From positions 62,001-126,000 of the forward strand of contig JAHREC010000013.1 in assembly GCA_020081605.1 (NCBI GenBank): 64,000 bases of DNA, written 5' to 3'. The stretch comes from Albifimbria verrucaria (lineage: Eukaryota; Ascomycota; Sordariomycetes; Hypocreales; Stachybotryaceae). Both the position numbers and the translations under genes were made by a program. Numbering within the stretch: the stretch's first letter is position 1; each line of letters opens with the position of its first letter. The notes below the pieces were generated by a model. It was given only the letters and a program-made list of their open reading frames with translations, was not told the origin of the DNA and made no database searches. Below are positions 26,431-37,014 of this stretch, piece by piece.

Positions 26431-27346
26431 CTAATTAAATTATCTAACTTTTATCTCTCTTTTAGGTATTTATATATACTAATTAATATAAAGTATATTT
26501 AATATAATTTATATTAATTATTTAAACTATATATATATTTGTATACTAGTTTAATAGAATTTAATAATAATATAGAGGCTTATATTAGTAACTTTCTCTA
26601 AGCCTCTATATAAATTATATAAAACTTAAATTATTTTAATCCGTTTTTTAAAATACTAAGGATTATATAAAATTTATACTTTAATAATATATATATATAT
26701 ACTATAGCTAAAGTAAAGTATAGAGTATTTTAAATATTTATTTTATATTTAAATAATTATATAAACTCTAGAAATATTTTTTATTATAATTTATATTTAA
26801 ATAATAAAGTATAATAAAATAATAAAATTAAAATTAAAAAAAATATAAAGAATTATTATTATATATAGTTAAGTTATTTTTTAAAAATATAAAATTAAAT
26901 ATAAATTTTATATTTTTAAAGAATAATTATAATAAAATATTTAATTAATAAAATACTATAAATATAATTTAAAATTTATAATTATAAATTAAACTTAAAT
27001 ATATTTAAATATTTAATTTATTAATAATTCTTTAAAGATTTAAATAATTATAAAATAAATTTAAATTTTATAATAATTAAAATTAAATTAATATATATTA
27101 ATAATATAATATAAAATTTATTTTATATTCTATAATATATTAAAATATTTTATAAATTAAAATTTTTTTCTTATTATTTTAATTTCCTCTTCTTATTTAT
27201 TATAATATATTTAATATATAAATAAAATAATAATATATACTTATAAAAAATTCTTATAATTGCTAGGCCTATTAGCCTTTTATATCTTAACCAAGAACCT
27301 AATATCTAGATACGCTAATATACCTTAACTAGTATAATAGTTTAGG
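26430..27346. repeat. AT-rich RIP-like block
   Basis: About 830 bases of A/T-dominated sequence (26430-27260), plus a less extreme flank to 27346. No open frame is present and CpA-type dinucleotides are depleted to the eye. It reads as a RIPed repeat beside a younger, un-RIPed solo LTR. I could not match it to the LTR family at 980-9053. Confidence 0.6.
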
Positions 27347-27393
27347 AAACGTGTTACAACCCCAGCTAACATCATGACTAAGACAACAGAATA

Positions 27394-27639
27394 ATGATAG
27401 GCCGATCCGGCTACGATAAGATCTACTCTGGAACACCAACCAATAACATTAAAGAAGAACTAGAAACCATCGCTAGGGAAGAACCCAAAGAATCACCAAC
27501 GGAATATGTAAAGATTAACAGGAAGCTTGTAAAGAAAGGAAGTCCGGAATATCTTGAATTCCGAAGGAAGGAACGAGAGGATGATCGGGCCATGAGGGCA
27601 TTGTGGAGAGAAGCAGACGTAGTAGCCAATCAGAAGTGA
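27394..27639 (+). CDS. 81-codon charged ORF inside the solo LTR
   Basis: It starts MIGRSGYDKIYSGTPTNN and is rich in Lys, Glu and Arg (for example EYLEFRRKEREDDRAMRAL), with a helix-like, protein-like composition. It lies wholly inside the LTR bounded by the AAACG duplication. I recognise no domain. It may be the edge of a retrotransposon coding region carried in the LTR, or a chance frame. Expression is unknown. Confidence 0.35.
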   Translation: MIGRSGYDKIYSGTPTNNIKEELETIAREEPKESPTEYVKINRKLVKKGSPEYLEFRRKEREDDRAMRALWREADVVANQK

Positions 27640-27641
27640 AG

Positions 27642-27702
27642 CTCACTCGCTCACCGTGAGCAAGTGAGCAAAACGGCCACTCGCTCACCGCGAGCAAGTG
27701 AG
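27642..27702. repeat. Two near-identical hairpins (25-bp direct repeats) in the LTR
   Basis: CACTCGCTCACC followed by GTGAGCAAGTGAG occurs at 27644-27668 and again, with one base changed, at 27678-27702. Each copy is itself an inverted repeat (CTCACTCGCTCA pairing with TGAGCAAGTGAG, one mismatch, short loop). They lie just past the stop of the 81-codon ORF and could act as a terminator/processing hairpin or protein-binding site. Confidence 0.7.
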
Positions 27703-28160
27703 TATCATAGTATATAGATGGGAGTCTTCTCCCGGTTACTAGTTAGAAGACTACCAGCTATCAATAATATACAGTCACCGAGCTACCCTTGACCTGAGTT
27801 CCCAAAGGTAACTCACCCGACTAGTGATAACTACATGACCATTGCTTCAGAACGCTAGTAAGCCCTGTTACTTGTCTAAGGACAATAACCTAATCTTACC
27901 TACCCTATACCCCTTATAAGGTATAGAATAACCCGGATCGTCACAAAACGGGCCAGGACGGGTTAAGTATATAGTCGGAAAGCTTACGAGCTATTTGTTT
28001 ATTCTACAAAATGAAAAATACTAGCTATTGTTCAAGCAAATCTCGTTCCATAGATAGAGAAAAGAACACTGGATATAACACCCAGTTAAATCGTTAATCA
28101 GGCCCTGGCTTTCACGCATTGAGCTAGCGTATCCTTCCTTCATATGTAATTCGGAAATTC

Positions 28161-29725
28161 CTAGAATAAGATCCCATAGACTTCCACTGAATACAAGTCC
28201 GCATTTCCCCATTTGTAGTTAAAGAGAAGCCATCAGAAGCGGTGTTTGGGAATATCAAGTTAGAGATCACTATCTGACCTTCTCCACCGAAAACCTCTAC
28301 TGAGCACTCGTCGACCAAAATTCGCAATCGTAACAGCCCCGTAGAATCTGGCGAGAGAATGGCCGAATGAACTCCGCCTGCGGCGGGATTGTAAGATATG
28401 TTGCCGCTCGAACGGCGGTCAACTGAAAGCGTTGAGCTGGACTGGATGTAGCTGACCAATGTCTGCTCAGCTCCACCTTTGCGGACTGCGAGAGAGAGCG
28501 TAGAGCCTTTACTTGGTATAAAAGACACATGGATATCCAGAGCTCGCCCCTTGACATTGGAGAACAGTGTTTGACCTGGTGTGATGGTCTGGTTCATTGT
28601 ATTCGCAAGTAACACTTGCACTGTGCTCAATTCTTGGACAGGTTGCTGGAGAAAATGCAGCTTCCCATCAATCTGCTTGAGCTTCAATGTGCGAGGGAAT
28701 GAAAGCATACCCTTCCATGTGTTTGTAGGTGGGTGGCCTCCATAGCTATTCATGACACCAGCTAGAATTCTACGGCCGTCGGAGCTGGGGACGTTTTCCC
28801 AAGTCATTGCACCGTCAAAGTCACGTCCGAAGTCCAGCCACATTGTAGCAGGATCGAATGGCTCCGGCGTGAACTTGAAGCCATCGAACGAGCCCACAAT
28901 CGCAAATACTCCGTTCCCACCCGCTGGCGACCCGTTGGCGGGTGTGTTCAACAAGACCCATTTTTTCTGCGTCGATCCCTCGATTGTGAGCTGGAAAAAA
29001 TCAGGCACCTCCCAGCCCTGAACATCGCCCGGTAACCCAATTATATCATTAGAAGTAAGGTCACTTCTCCATGTCCAGCGCTTAGCGTCAGGGGATGTCC
29101 AAAATGTCATCTTATTCTGTCCGCCGTGCGCGAGTATCATTACCCACTGTTCAATGGCAGCATGGAAAAATACTTTAGGGTCCCGCGTCTCTAAGCCCCG
29201 TGTAATGTCATGCGGGGATTCCTGCTCTCGCGAGATGATCGGGTTACCAACATACTTGGTCCACGTCACCCCTTCATCCACACTAAAAGCAAGTCGCTGG
29301 TCCTGAATGCCGCTTTCGGGAAAGTAACCTGTGTAGAAGGCAAGGTACGGTGGGTTCGCTACCGTGCCAAAACCAGAGCTATTTGTCTCGTCGAGATAAG
29401 ATGTCCCAGTGAAGGACTGAATGCCATTCTCGCTGTCAAGTGCAACAGGATGATGCTGCCACTGGATCAGATTCGTGCTCGTTGCGTGGCCCCAAGCAAG
29501 ATTACCCCAGTAATTCCCGGTAGGGTTATGTTGGAAGAAGAGATGCCACACAGGCCCAATTTTAATAAGCCCATTCGGTTCGTTCATCCAATTCTGCTGT
29601 GGAACGAAATGGAACCTGGGGCGAAAGTCGTCTGCGCTGGCAAGAAATCCAAAAGCCCAAGCACAGACAAGCAAAGCAATCCCTAGTGGGCTCTGAGACG
29701 GCCTTGACAGATAATTTGGATTCAT
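28161..29725 (-). CDS. inuA: Secreted endo-inulinase (GH32)
   Basis: The enzyme cuts internal beta-2,1 bonds of inulin outside the cell. The start is the ATG at 29725 because a signal peptide follows directly ([20 protein letters not shown]); the open frame extends upstream without conserved features. The GH32 nucleophile block reads [13 protein letters not shown]. The Glu in NEPNG, instead of the usual Asp of NDPNG, is the hallmark of fungal endo-inulinases. Further landmarks are [25 protein letters not shown], the RDP block in [10 protein letters not shown], the acid/base block GWEVPDFF, and the C-terminal beta-sandwich with [14 protein letters not shown]. The long frame runs to 28124, but one added G near 28208 gives [17 protein letters not shown] and a stop at 28161, matching the family's C-terminus. 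The length is then about 522 residues, as expected. No intron is present. It is probably co-regulated with the neighbouring GH32 and porter genes. Confidence 0.92.
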
Positions 29726-31404
29726 TATGATGGCAAAAGAAACAAAGTGCCCTGAGGTGGTAGGGAAATAGTATTGTGAAGGGTTGAGGTGGTTAGAGCT
29801 GATGAAGCTTGGTGATTCAGGCATCTCTTTCCCAGGAAGTAAAGCCTATTTATACTTCAAGACAGTGCCCTTTGGGGAAATTGGGTGCAAATACGTCTGT
29901 AAGCTCATGTATTGCACTTTCCAAAAACTTCTACTCTTCCAAAGTTACACATCCGCCTTGGTACTATAGAACTGACGTGGGCCGGAGGTGGCGCGTCAAT
30001 GAAGCGAGAACAAGCAGACTTCGTCAAAGCAGAATGTGTCATTGCAAGTGGAAACTGGTGACTGTGATAAGCCATCTGCACAACTATTTGCAGGTGATGC
30101 TGATGATACAAGCAGACAGATTCCGCCCGATTTCAGTGATAGTCTAGTTAGCTTCCCCAGCACAGCATAGTCTTCGACTCGATAGCTGCATACATAGAGC
30201 TAAGACGATGTATCAGGAAAAGGGACCCATTGCAGCCAGTTTGATGCAACCCTTTCAGTTCCAGCATTGATGCCACAAGGCTTGATTCAATAGACCATTG
30301 GCTACCGTGGCAGAAGATGGTGTAGGCGTGAACCATCGGCTACAGCAGAATGGAACAGACCGTATTGGTTTTCGGCGACTCCGAGTCGTAATCATCAAGA
30401 CCCAGTCAGCCTAGCACTAAAAGCGTCATGCTATACATCTTAGTCGTCACCTGCAAGTATAGAAACACTCCATTTGGTAAAGGATAGGGGTGCATGTCTG
30501 CTCATCCTGCAGAAAAGACTGATGGCCGAGTCTATGAATTCCCATTCACTTCATCGGACTTTCGAAATTATCTGTCCGAGTTCCTCATTACCATACTTTA
30601 TGGTTGAACACCAAAGAAACACTGGTCGACAGAGGTCGAACCCAGTTTATATGGTTCAATTTCAGTTTACTCTCTTCTATTTCTTTTACGGGTACGCGAA
30701 TAATGTAACCTTTCATTTTTAAGACTGGATTATAGCGGTTTAAGTGAATGCTAGGGACAACTGGGAGGAGCATTGGCCATGCGTTATTTATTGCGAAACT
30801 TATCTCATAGGCTGAGAGAGTAGATAATCGTGATGCGGGAAACTGGGGAACTAAAGAGCTGCCCATGGGGAGGCGATGGACGTCACCGCTCAATCAAGAT
30901 TTCCCCGGACCATCCAAAAGAAGTCGAGTGACTGCGAGAAACTTCCATCCCTACACAGTAGTAGTACACCTGTTTTCTTAGTAGAATGCATGTCGGGGTG
31001 GTGTGAAGCACATTAGAATGGAGATGATCCTGCATTGCATAATCCCTAGACGACTCTGCATAAATGGTTGCATCAGTGATTCGCTCAATCTTCGGACACG
31101 GCGTGATATTGTTCTAGCGTCGTTCTAGCGCCATTCCAGCTCCCAATAATGCATTAGCGAGCCTTGGGTTGTGGCTGACGTTCCCTTTCTGGATGCACAG
31201 TTGCTAGTTAGTCTGACTGAATGTGACCTGCCTCTTCCAAACGACAGGAGTTTTGGCGACCTGTAGGGTTTAACCACTAGCGCATACTCTTTATCTAGAG
31301 CTTACAAAGGTAGAGCTACGATGTGGTAATTAACGACCAGAGGAAAGAGTATGGATAAAGTTCAATCGCACGTGGGCCATGACACACTTCTTATGAAAAT
31401 TGAT
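29726..31404. promoter_or_regulatory. Endo-inulinase upstream region; otherwise gene-free
   Basis: This interval contains the promoter of the endo-inulinase gene and the 3' end of the 7TM gene. The sequence just upstream of the start holds CTATTTATAC near 29847. I looked for CGG-N8-CGG sites (the InuR-type Zn2Cys6 motif known from Aspergillus inulinolytic genes) and found none that I would claim. The small ORFs have no recognisable product. Confidence 0.35.
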
Positions 31405-32520
31405 TCAGCAGGATAAATTAGCCTTAATTCTAGGTTTGCTTGAAGTTGACCATGTCGCCGAAGGCAAGCTGATCACCGTAGCCGTAACTTGCAGACTATC
31501 TACTTCAATTTGCTCAATATGCTCTACAAACGGTTTGTTGGGTTTTGATGACGGTGAAGCTCGCTCCTGATCAATTATTGGACCACCTGAAAGCCACTGC
31601 TTACTCATAAGAGCGTCGCATGGAAGAAGCTGTGATCTTCTGTGTCGACTGAGCTTGTCCAACGCCGTCTTGAAATCATCCAGGACAATCGTATCTGTAA
31701 GACACTTGGAGATGAAGGCAAGCTTCCAAAAGGGGTTTATGACGCCAATCGGTATGACAGGGGTGACTGAAAGAAGATCGATGATAATGAAGACGATACT
31801 AAGGGACATGCTGAACAACAAAACACCGAATCGTGGAGACGATCGGAGAATGTCTATAAGTCTGAGTTCATAGCGGTATCGGATATTGTAGAAAAGGTTC
31901 GCTGCTGTAAAGATCCACCACGGGTCCCTATGATCAAATCATTAGTCAAGCCCATCACCCTAACAATGCTTGTCTGCACGTTGCTTACCGGCAGACGGCC
32001 TCAAGTGGACGCGTATAACTGAAAAAATGCTTGTTGCCAGAATTGAAGTATGCAAAGTTGGCATAGATCTCCAAAATCCAGTACGGCTGGACAAGAACGA
32101 CCGTAGTAATGTACAAAAGACTTCCCCGTGGCTGTAGAAAGGGCTTGTTTTTATCCATGCGATGACGTTGTGCAGGGTCCAGGATATGATGAGAGGCACT
32201 ACTGTCGATGACAGGTACCATCCCCATGTTGGTGGCTCGAAGAAAGCGAAGAAACCGTTAGGTAACGCGAGTGCAAGCTACGCTCTCCTCACGACGTTAG
32301 CATAACCAGATGGTCTGGATGATGGCTGTGATCTAGGAACTTTTTGATCTACCTCGATGAGAATGAGCTTGTGAAGAAGCACGCCACTCCGCATGTTGGC
32401 CACTGTAATACATGCCATAATCATTAATGACCCAACCATGAAACCCTGTGACCAAGCTTCCAATGTGATTTGTTCTGGCCGTGTGGGCTTGATCCCTGAT
32501 GTAGACGTGTAGACGCTCAT
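31405..32520 (-). CDS. Fungal seven-helix integral membrane protein
   Basis: There are three exons: 32520-32353, 32277-31989 and 31927-31405. The introns (75 and 61 nt) have GTAGAT/CTAAC and GTAAGC/GACTAAT signals and join in frame. The start is MSVYTSTSGIKPTRPEQ. Helices can be followed in order: QGFMVGSLMIMACITVANM, LALALPNGFFAFFEPP, WYLSSTVVPLIISWTLHNV, GSLLYITTVVLVQPYWILEI, PWWIFTAANLFYNI and MSLSIVFIIIDLLSVTPVIP, ending with FWKLAFISKCLTDTIVLDDF. I know this as a family of uncharacterised fungal membrane proteins with HNVIAW and NPFWK motifs, but no function is established to my knowledge. A single-base loss near 32150 breaks the frame at KNKPF. It lies between two GH32 genes on the same strand, so a role in sensing or secretion during fructan growth is possible but only inferred. 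Confidence 0.7.
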
Positions 32521-33029
32521 TCTGATGGTGGCACTGAACTCACAATGCAGCATGAACAAATATATCTAGGTATATCAGTGATTAGGCCAGATGGATGCAT
32601 CATTTATACATGGGAAGAGTGGCTAAAGGGGTGAATGCTGCAGTTATCATGGCCCCAGCAGCGCTGGTCGTGTTCAATTCCTCAGCTTCTACCCCGCTCT
32701 TCGTACAGTAGATCATCGCTGACCCTGCTTGTCGAAGCAGTTCGCTTAGCTAGTTGTAGGCTAGTACGTTAATCTGCACAGCAGCAGAGAAACAGGGAAC
32801 CGTCTGCAGCGCACTATACTCAATTCATACCCTCCATAACCTATCTTACAGCTGATGGCTGGGCCAATTCTACTATGGGTACAACTTCCTAGTGGGAACA
32901 TACCATGGTTTCCAATTAATGGTGCCTACACATGACTTGATGTGAAAATAGTTGATGGTGGGAAGAACTTGTCCTATGAAGCTGTAGCTAGCCACTGAGC
33001 CATACGAACAGGTTACCACGTCCGTTCTA
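32521..33029. other. Spacer between GH32 gene and 7TM gene
   Basis: About 500 bases form the 7TM promoter and the 3' region of the second GH32 gene. No open frame of note and no clear motif are seen. Confidence 0.35.
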
Positions 33030-35083
33030 CTAGCACCAGATAGAACCCAATGGCGTCAGCGACACACGCTCAAACACGACGGCTCCTCCCTCAGCAACCA
33101 ACTGAATGCCCCTTGACTGCTGATATTTGGGCCACACTAGAGCAGAAAGAACTGTTCCATCGACTGCAAAGATCTCCACACTAGAACGGTCAATAAAAAT
33201 GTCCAGAGTCAGCTCTTTATCTCCTAGAAGCTTCACTTCCCAAGTACCAGCTTGAGCATATCCTGCGTTGGTCGTGTCCAATCTCAGGATTTGGCTCGCC
33301 AAATCATAGGAAAGGCGGGCGTCCTCCGCCTCAGAGTGATAAAGAAGCACGGAGAATTTGCCACGGGCGTCGCTTGCGCCGAGGTTAACCGCTAATTTAA
33401 GCCTTGCCGTGTTAGTGTGTCCAATCTGGAGCATCTGAGTTTTCTTCAGTATCTTGGGACCAAGCTCAATAGCTGGACCGCTGGCGAGACTATCAAGCTC
33501 TGGAATCGGCCGACTTCCCAGGCCTCCGTCTTCACGGACAAATAACTCTCTCGTAACGGACTGTTGTCCAGCCCACCCGTTTACACGGCTGGCCCACTTT
33601 GGAGACGGCCAGTTTCCCATCCAGCTTATGGCCAAGTTACGACCTTTCTCATCCCTGTACCATTGCATCGCATAGCTAGCAGGGCCAGCATCAATGAGGC
33701 CAGTTTTCTCACTGATGAATGACGAGCCGTCGTAAGAGCCGACCTCATACCAGCCAAGTCCAGCGCCTCCGTAGAAGAGAACCCACTTATTGTCTAAAGG
33801 GAGGAGGTTAGGGCACTCCCAAATATTTCCGGTGGAACCATCACCACTATATACTACACCGACATTAGACCAGGAGAGTTGGTCCTCGGAAGCGTAGAGA
33901 TGAACTAGCCCGCTCTGTTTGCCTTCCGAGCTGAGAATCATCTTCCAGGAATTATCGATATCGTCACGGAAAACCTTTGGATCACGGAAAATAGGCGAGA
34001 CACCACCAGGCGGGGACCTGGTATCACAGGATTCTTCGACAAGTAGTTGAAGTTGATGCCATCGTCACTTGTAGCCACAATTACAGTCTCTTGCACTTCA
34101 TTCGGGTGAAAGCTCAGATCTGTAAAATCAGTGAGAAAGAGCCGTAACTTGTCCTTGTCGGCGATTGCGCTGCCAGTGAACCGTCCTGAAGTATCTTCCA
34201 CGTTGTCAGATGGCTTCGGATATAGAGCCACGGGCAGTTCCTTCCAATGTACACCATCGTCGCTCTCAGCGTGGGCCCAGTGCATTGGGCCCCAGAGAGG
34301 CGCATCCGGGTTGAATTGGCTAAAGAGATGATGTTTCCCATCCCAGTGACTCAACCCAGCGGGATCATTGATCCAGCCCTGATATTGAGTATAGTGGTAC
34401 TGGGGTCGCATAGGGTCTGCCGCAAAGAGCTTGCATGTGTCCAATGTATCCCTATCGGGCTGATTCGCTTGGCCCAGGATGCTGAAATTGAGCTTTCCGT
34501 TGCACGTTCCAAGGCTTGGGCACCCAACTCTGAGGTCATCGAAGTTGATATGTCCCCAGGAATCGCGGGTGCTGTGGTCCACAATAACAACATGGACTAA
34601 TTCCCCAGCCCATTTGCTAGTATCCCAAACGATTCGGATAAGTGCTTCGTCATTGTGGCCAGTCTGCTTCAGCAGAAGCGCGTGGTCTTTGTCACGAACA
34701 AGGCCCACATAGAGTTTTTCGAGGTCGTAGCCGCCTCCAATGAGGAAACTCATAAAGGAGCTGGCTCGAAACGACTTGGAACGCAGTTCGCCAACGGCGG
34801 TCTCACCAGACTGAGCTGTACCGAGGACAAAGTACTTTCCATCTTGATGGAAGGGGCCGTCCCAGTAAGATGAGCTGTTGGTGACTGAATTAGCCCTGAA
34901 CGCGTTGCCGAATACGACGTTCCAACCATCCAATGAACCGGTTTCGAAGTTTGCGTTACGCGGACCAGGAAAGGAGGCCGTTTTACAGTCTGAAAATTTG
35001 TTTATGGCAGTGGCCATGGAGAGGTTTATTGCCGCAGAGAGCCATATAGCCCCGACAGCTGTTTTGAAGGCAAGAAGACACAT
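33030..35083 (-). CDS. Secreted GH32 fructanase with N-terminal levan-binding-like domain
   Basis: The ATG at 35083 begins a signal peptide (FKTAVGAIWLSAAINLSMA). Residues of about 35-190 form a beta-rich module (NFETGSLDGWNVVFGNAF, YWDGPFHQDGKYF, FLIGGGYDLEKLYVGLVR, SWGHINFDDLRVGC) like the lectin/CBM66-type module found on bacterial levanases. The catalytic domain follows: QYQGWINDPAGL carries the Asp nucleophile, HLFSQFNPDAPLWGPMHWAH the next block, then FRDPKVF (RDP block) and NIWECPNLLPL with the acid/base Glu. The C-terminal sandwich ends near DGTVLSALVWP. Total length is about 684 residues. One frame break near 34013 (CCCC where CCCCC restores GPPPGGVSPIFRDP) separates two long frames. 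It most likely removes terminal fructose from levan or inulin and complements the endo-inulinase nearby. Confidence 0.87.
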
Positions 35084-37014
35084 TTTGGCACGCCGATATA
35101 GTTGAAGGTTAAAGCTTGAAATATCGCAAGACTGTTGTTGTGCTTAGAAGCTCCTGAAAAGATCTTCAAGTTGGAGCGCAGAACCTTTATATATACCCCT
35201 TCAAGGCCTCTCGAGAGACGAGACCTACCCTTATAAAGCTTTTGTCAATGAATTGTACTACAGAGTAGTTCCCTCGTTAGGGCGGAAGGCCTAGGAACCT
35301 CCCACAGAACTAATGGCTTTTTGGCATGCTCGAGATATCATTGTGGTTCATATCACACACGTTGTGGGTCTTTCACTGTGCTCCATGCTTCCACACAGTG
35401 TCTGGTATACCATTTCAACAAAAGCTGGGGAACTAAAAGATGGTGAGAGTTCGAAATGCCCAATGAGTCCAAAAGACCTCTCAATGTAGTCCTTCGTGCC
35501 ACAAACATACCTTCCCGTTTGAGACAGCCTGGACAGATCTCAGGCACGCCGAATGCTCATCACACTCAGACACCCAGTTGTCACATGCATAGTAGACAAA
35601 ATCATTGTGACATGCTTGTTGCTCCTCCATACCTGTTTGCCGAGCCTTGTGTGATCGGAGGTTGGTGTACGAAGCTGCATAGATGCCCCCACCGGTGAAG
35701 AAAGTCAGTCGGCCATCGGCTCAAAAGAACTAAGGAGTCAAAGCGCGATGCAACCATCACATGATGTTAGAGCGCGTTATGCTCGGCTACATGTCCTTGC
35801 CCATAACCTCACCAAGTATGGGCACGGTTAACCTGCTTGAAGCTACCACACTATTGCTGCGCGGGGATAGAAGATGTTCTAGAATAACGCTAGAACACCT
35901 TCATATGCATGCAGTCATCAACACAAGGTCACAATCATATGGGGCAGCTCAATTGCGGGAGAACCAGTCCGCTTGCATGGATATCAACTTGTTGATTCTG
36001 TGGCTGCTAGGGTGTTTACGCGGAAATTTCCTCCAAACCCCACGAGAAACCGGGCGTAGGACAGCTATAGCGCCCGCTAGAAGGCACTAGAAGCACATTA
36101 ACTATGCGAGGTTGCTCACAGCTTTGGCTCCTAACCCCTGACCCTTGCGGCAGGTAGTAAATGCACAACAGAAAATCGCGGAGTCCTTGCCCTCCTCCGC
36201 AAGGAGCTTCCCTCCTTCGGGCCAAGTGAGAATGCAGACATAGAGGCTGGTTCAACGAATAGGAACCACAATCCATGGATCGTCGCTTCGCTTGGTGTGC
36301 GGCATTTGGAACTCGCTGCATGAGGCCAATCAGGGTCTTTCGGCCCTTGAATATCGGACCGACAACAACACCATTTTGAGCGTGAGCGGCCGCGTAGCTG
36401 CAGTCATCGCTAGCGTCTTCCTGAGCGCTTGGACAGCTTCAAGTCATAGTTCCATACTGTACTATAGCAAGCTGCACGACGTCATTTGCTGCATCAGACG
36501 ACTTTCTGAGAGGCTTGATTATGAAGTGGTTCGGTATCGCCGAGCTGCATGTTCATCCCCGATGATTCACCGGGCTATTGGCAGCTTCGACGTGAAAGAA
36601 GGTCAGCGAGGCCCGCGCGATTCCACTCTTTCATTCTAGATGGAATATGGAAAAGTGAGATTGGCTTGCATCAACGTGTGATACTTGCTCTATTGTATCA
36701 TTATCCTGGTAACTGCAGGCGTAGAGGATCCTGAATGTGTCCATGGCGATGTCCGTCAAGCTAGTTCGTCCCCTTGTACGCATGCCAGATGTGAAGTCCC
36801 TCTCAATGAAGCTTTGTTGTGTTTCGTTAATTGCCTCAGCAAATCAGGAAAGGTCATCTTAAAGTATAAAGGTTGTGTGCTTGTCCTTCTAGTGGAAACT
36901 ATGCCCAAGTTCATCAACTAGTCTTCAGTCGATTCAGACCTCAAGCTTCATCCTCCTTCACTGTCTTCTCAATTTCTTATCATACGAGATCGAATTCCGT
37001 ATTTTCTTTATACC
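35084..37014. promoter_or_regulatory. Shared divergent promoter region of GH32 and sugar-porter genes
   Basis: This is 1.9 kb between the divergent starts of the exo-GH32 gene (minus) and the sugar porter (plus). TATATATA near 35190 and CCTTTATATATACCCC lie upstream of the GH32 start. The many short ORFs between 35350 and 36920 have no domain or splice logic. A divergent arrangement allows common control by a fructan regulator, but no CGG-N8-CGG or other regulator site could be supported by eye. Confidence 0.4.

Larger units (their letters stand above)
27352..27945. mobile_element. Solo LTR with intact 5-bp target duplication (AAACG)
   Basis: The 594-bp unit starts TGTTACAACC and ends GGATCGTCACA, so it has TG..CA termini with a short imperfect inverted end (TGTTAC/TGTGAC). 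It is flanked by AAACG at 27347-27351 and again at 27946-27950. Both facts fit a single LTR left after recombination between the two LTRs of a retrotransposon. It is not RIPed, in contrast to the neighbouring block, which suggests a recent or low-copy element. The orientation is not known. It carries an open frame (27394-27639) and two hairpins (27642-27702). Confidence 0.8.

Noticed and set aside
27642..27702. CRISPR-like direct repeats
   Set aside because: Only two copies, with a 9-bp spacer, in a eukaryotic LTR; they are better described as paired hairpins.
29726..30400. InuR-type CGG-N8-CGG site upstream of the endo-inulinase
   Set aside because: CGG triplets are present (for example near 29993) but none with the required spacing was found by eye.
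35350..36920. Many overlapping ORFs between the GH32 and porter genes
   Set aside because: No domains, no splice logic, frames on both strands overlap, and none has a signal peptide or conserved motif.
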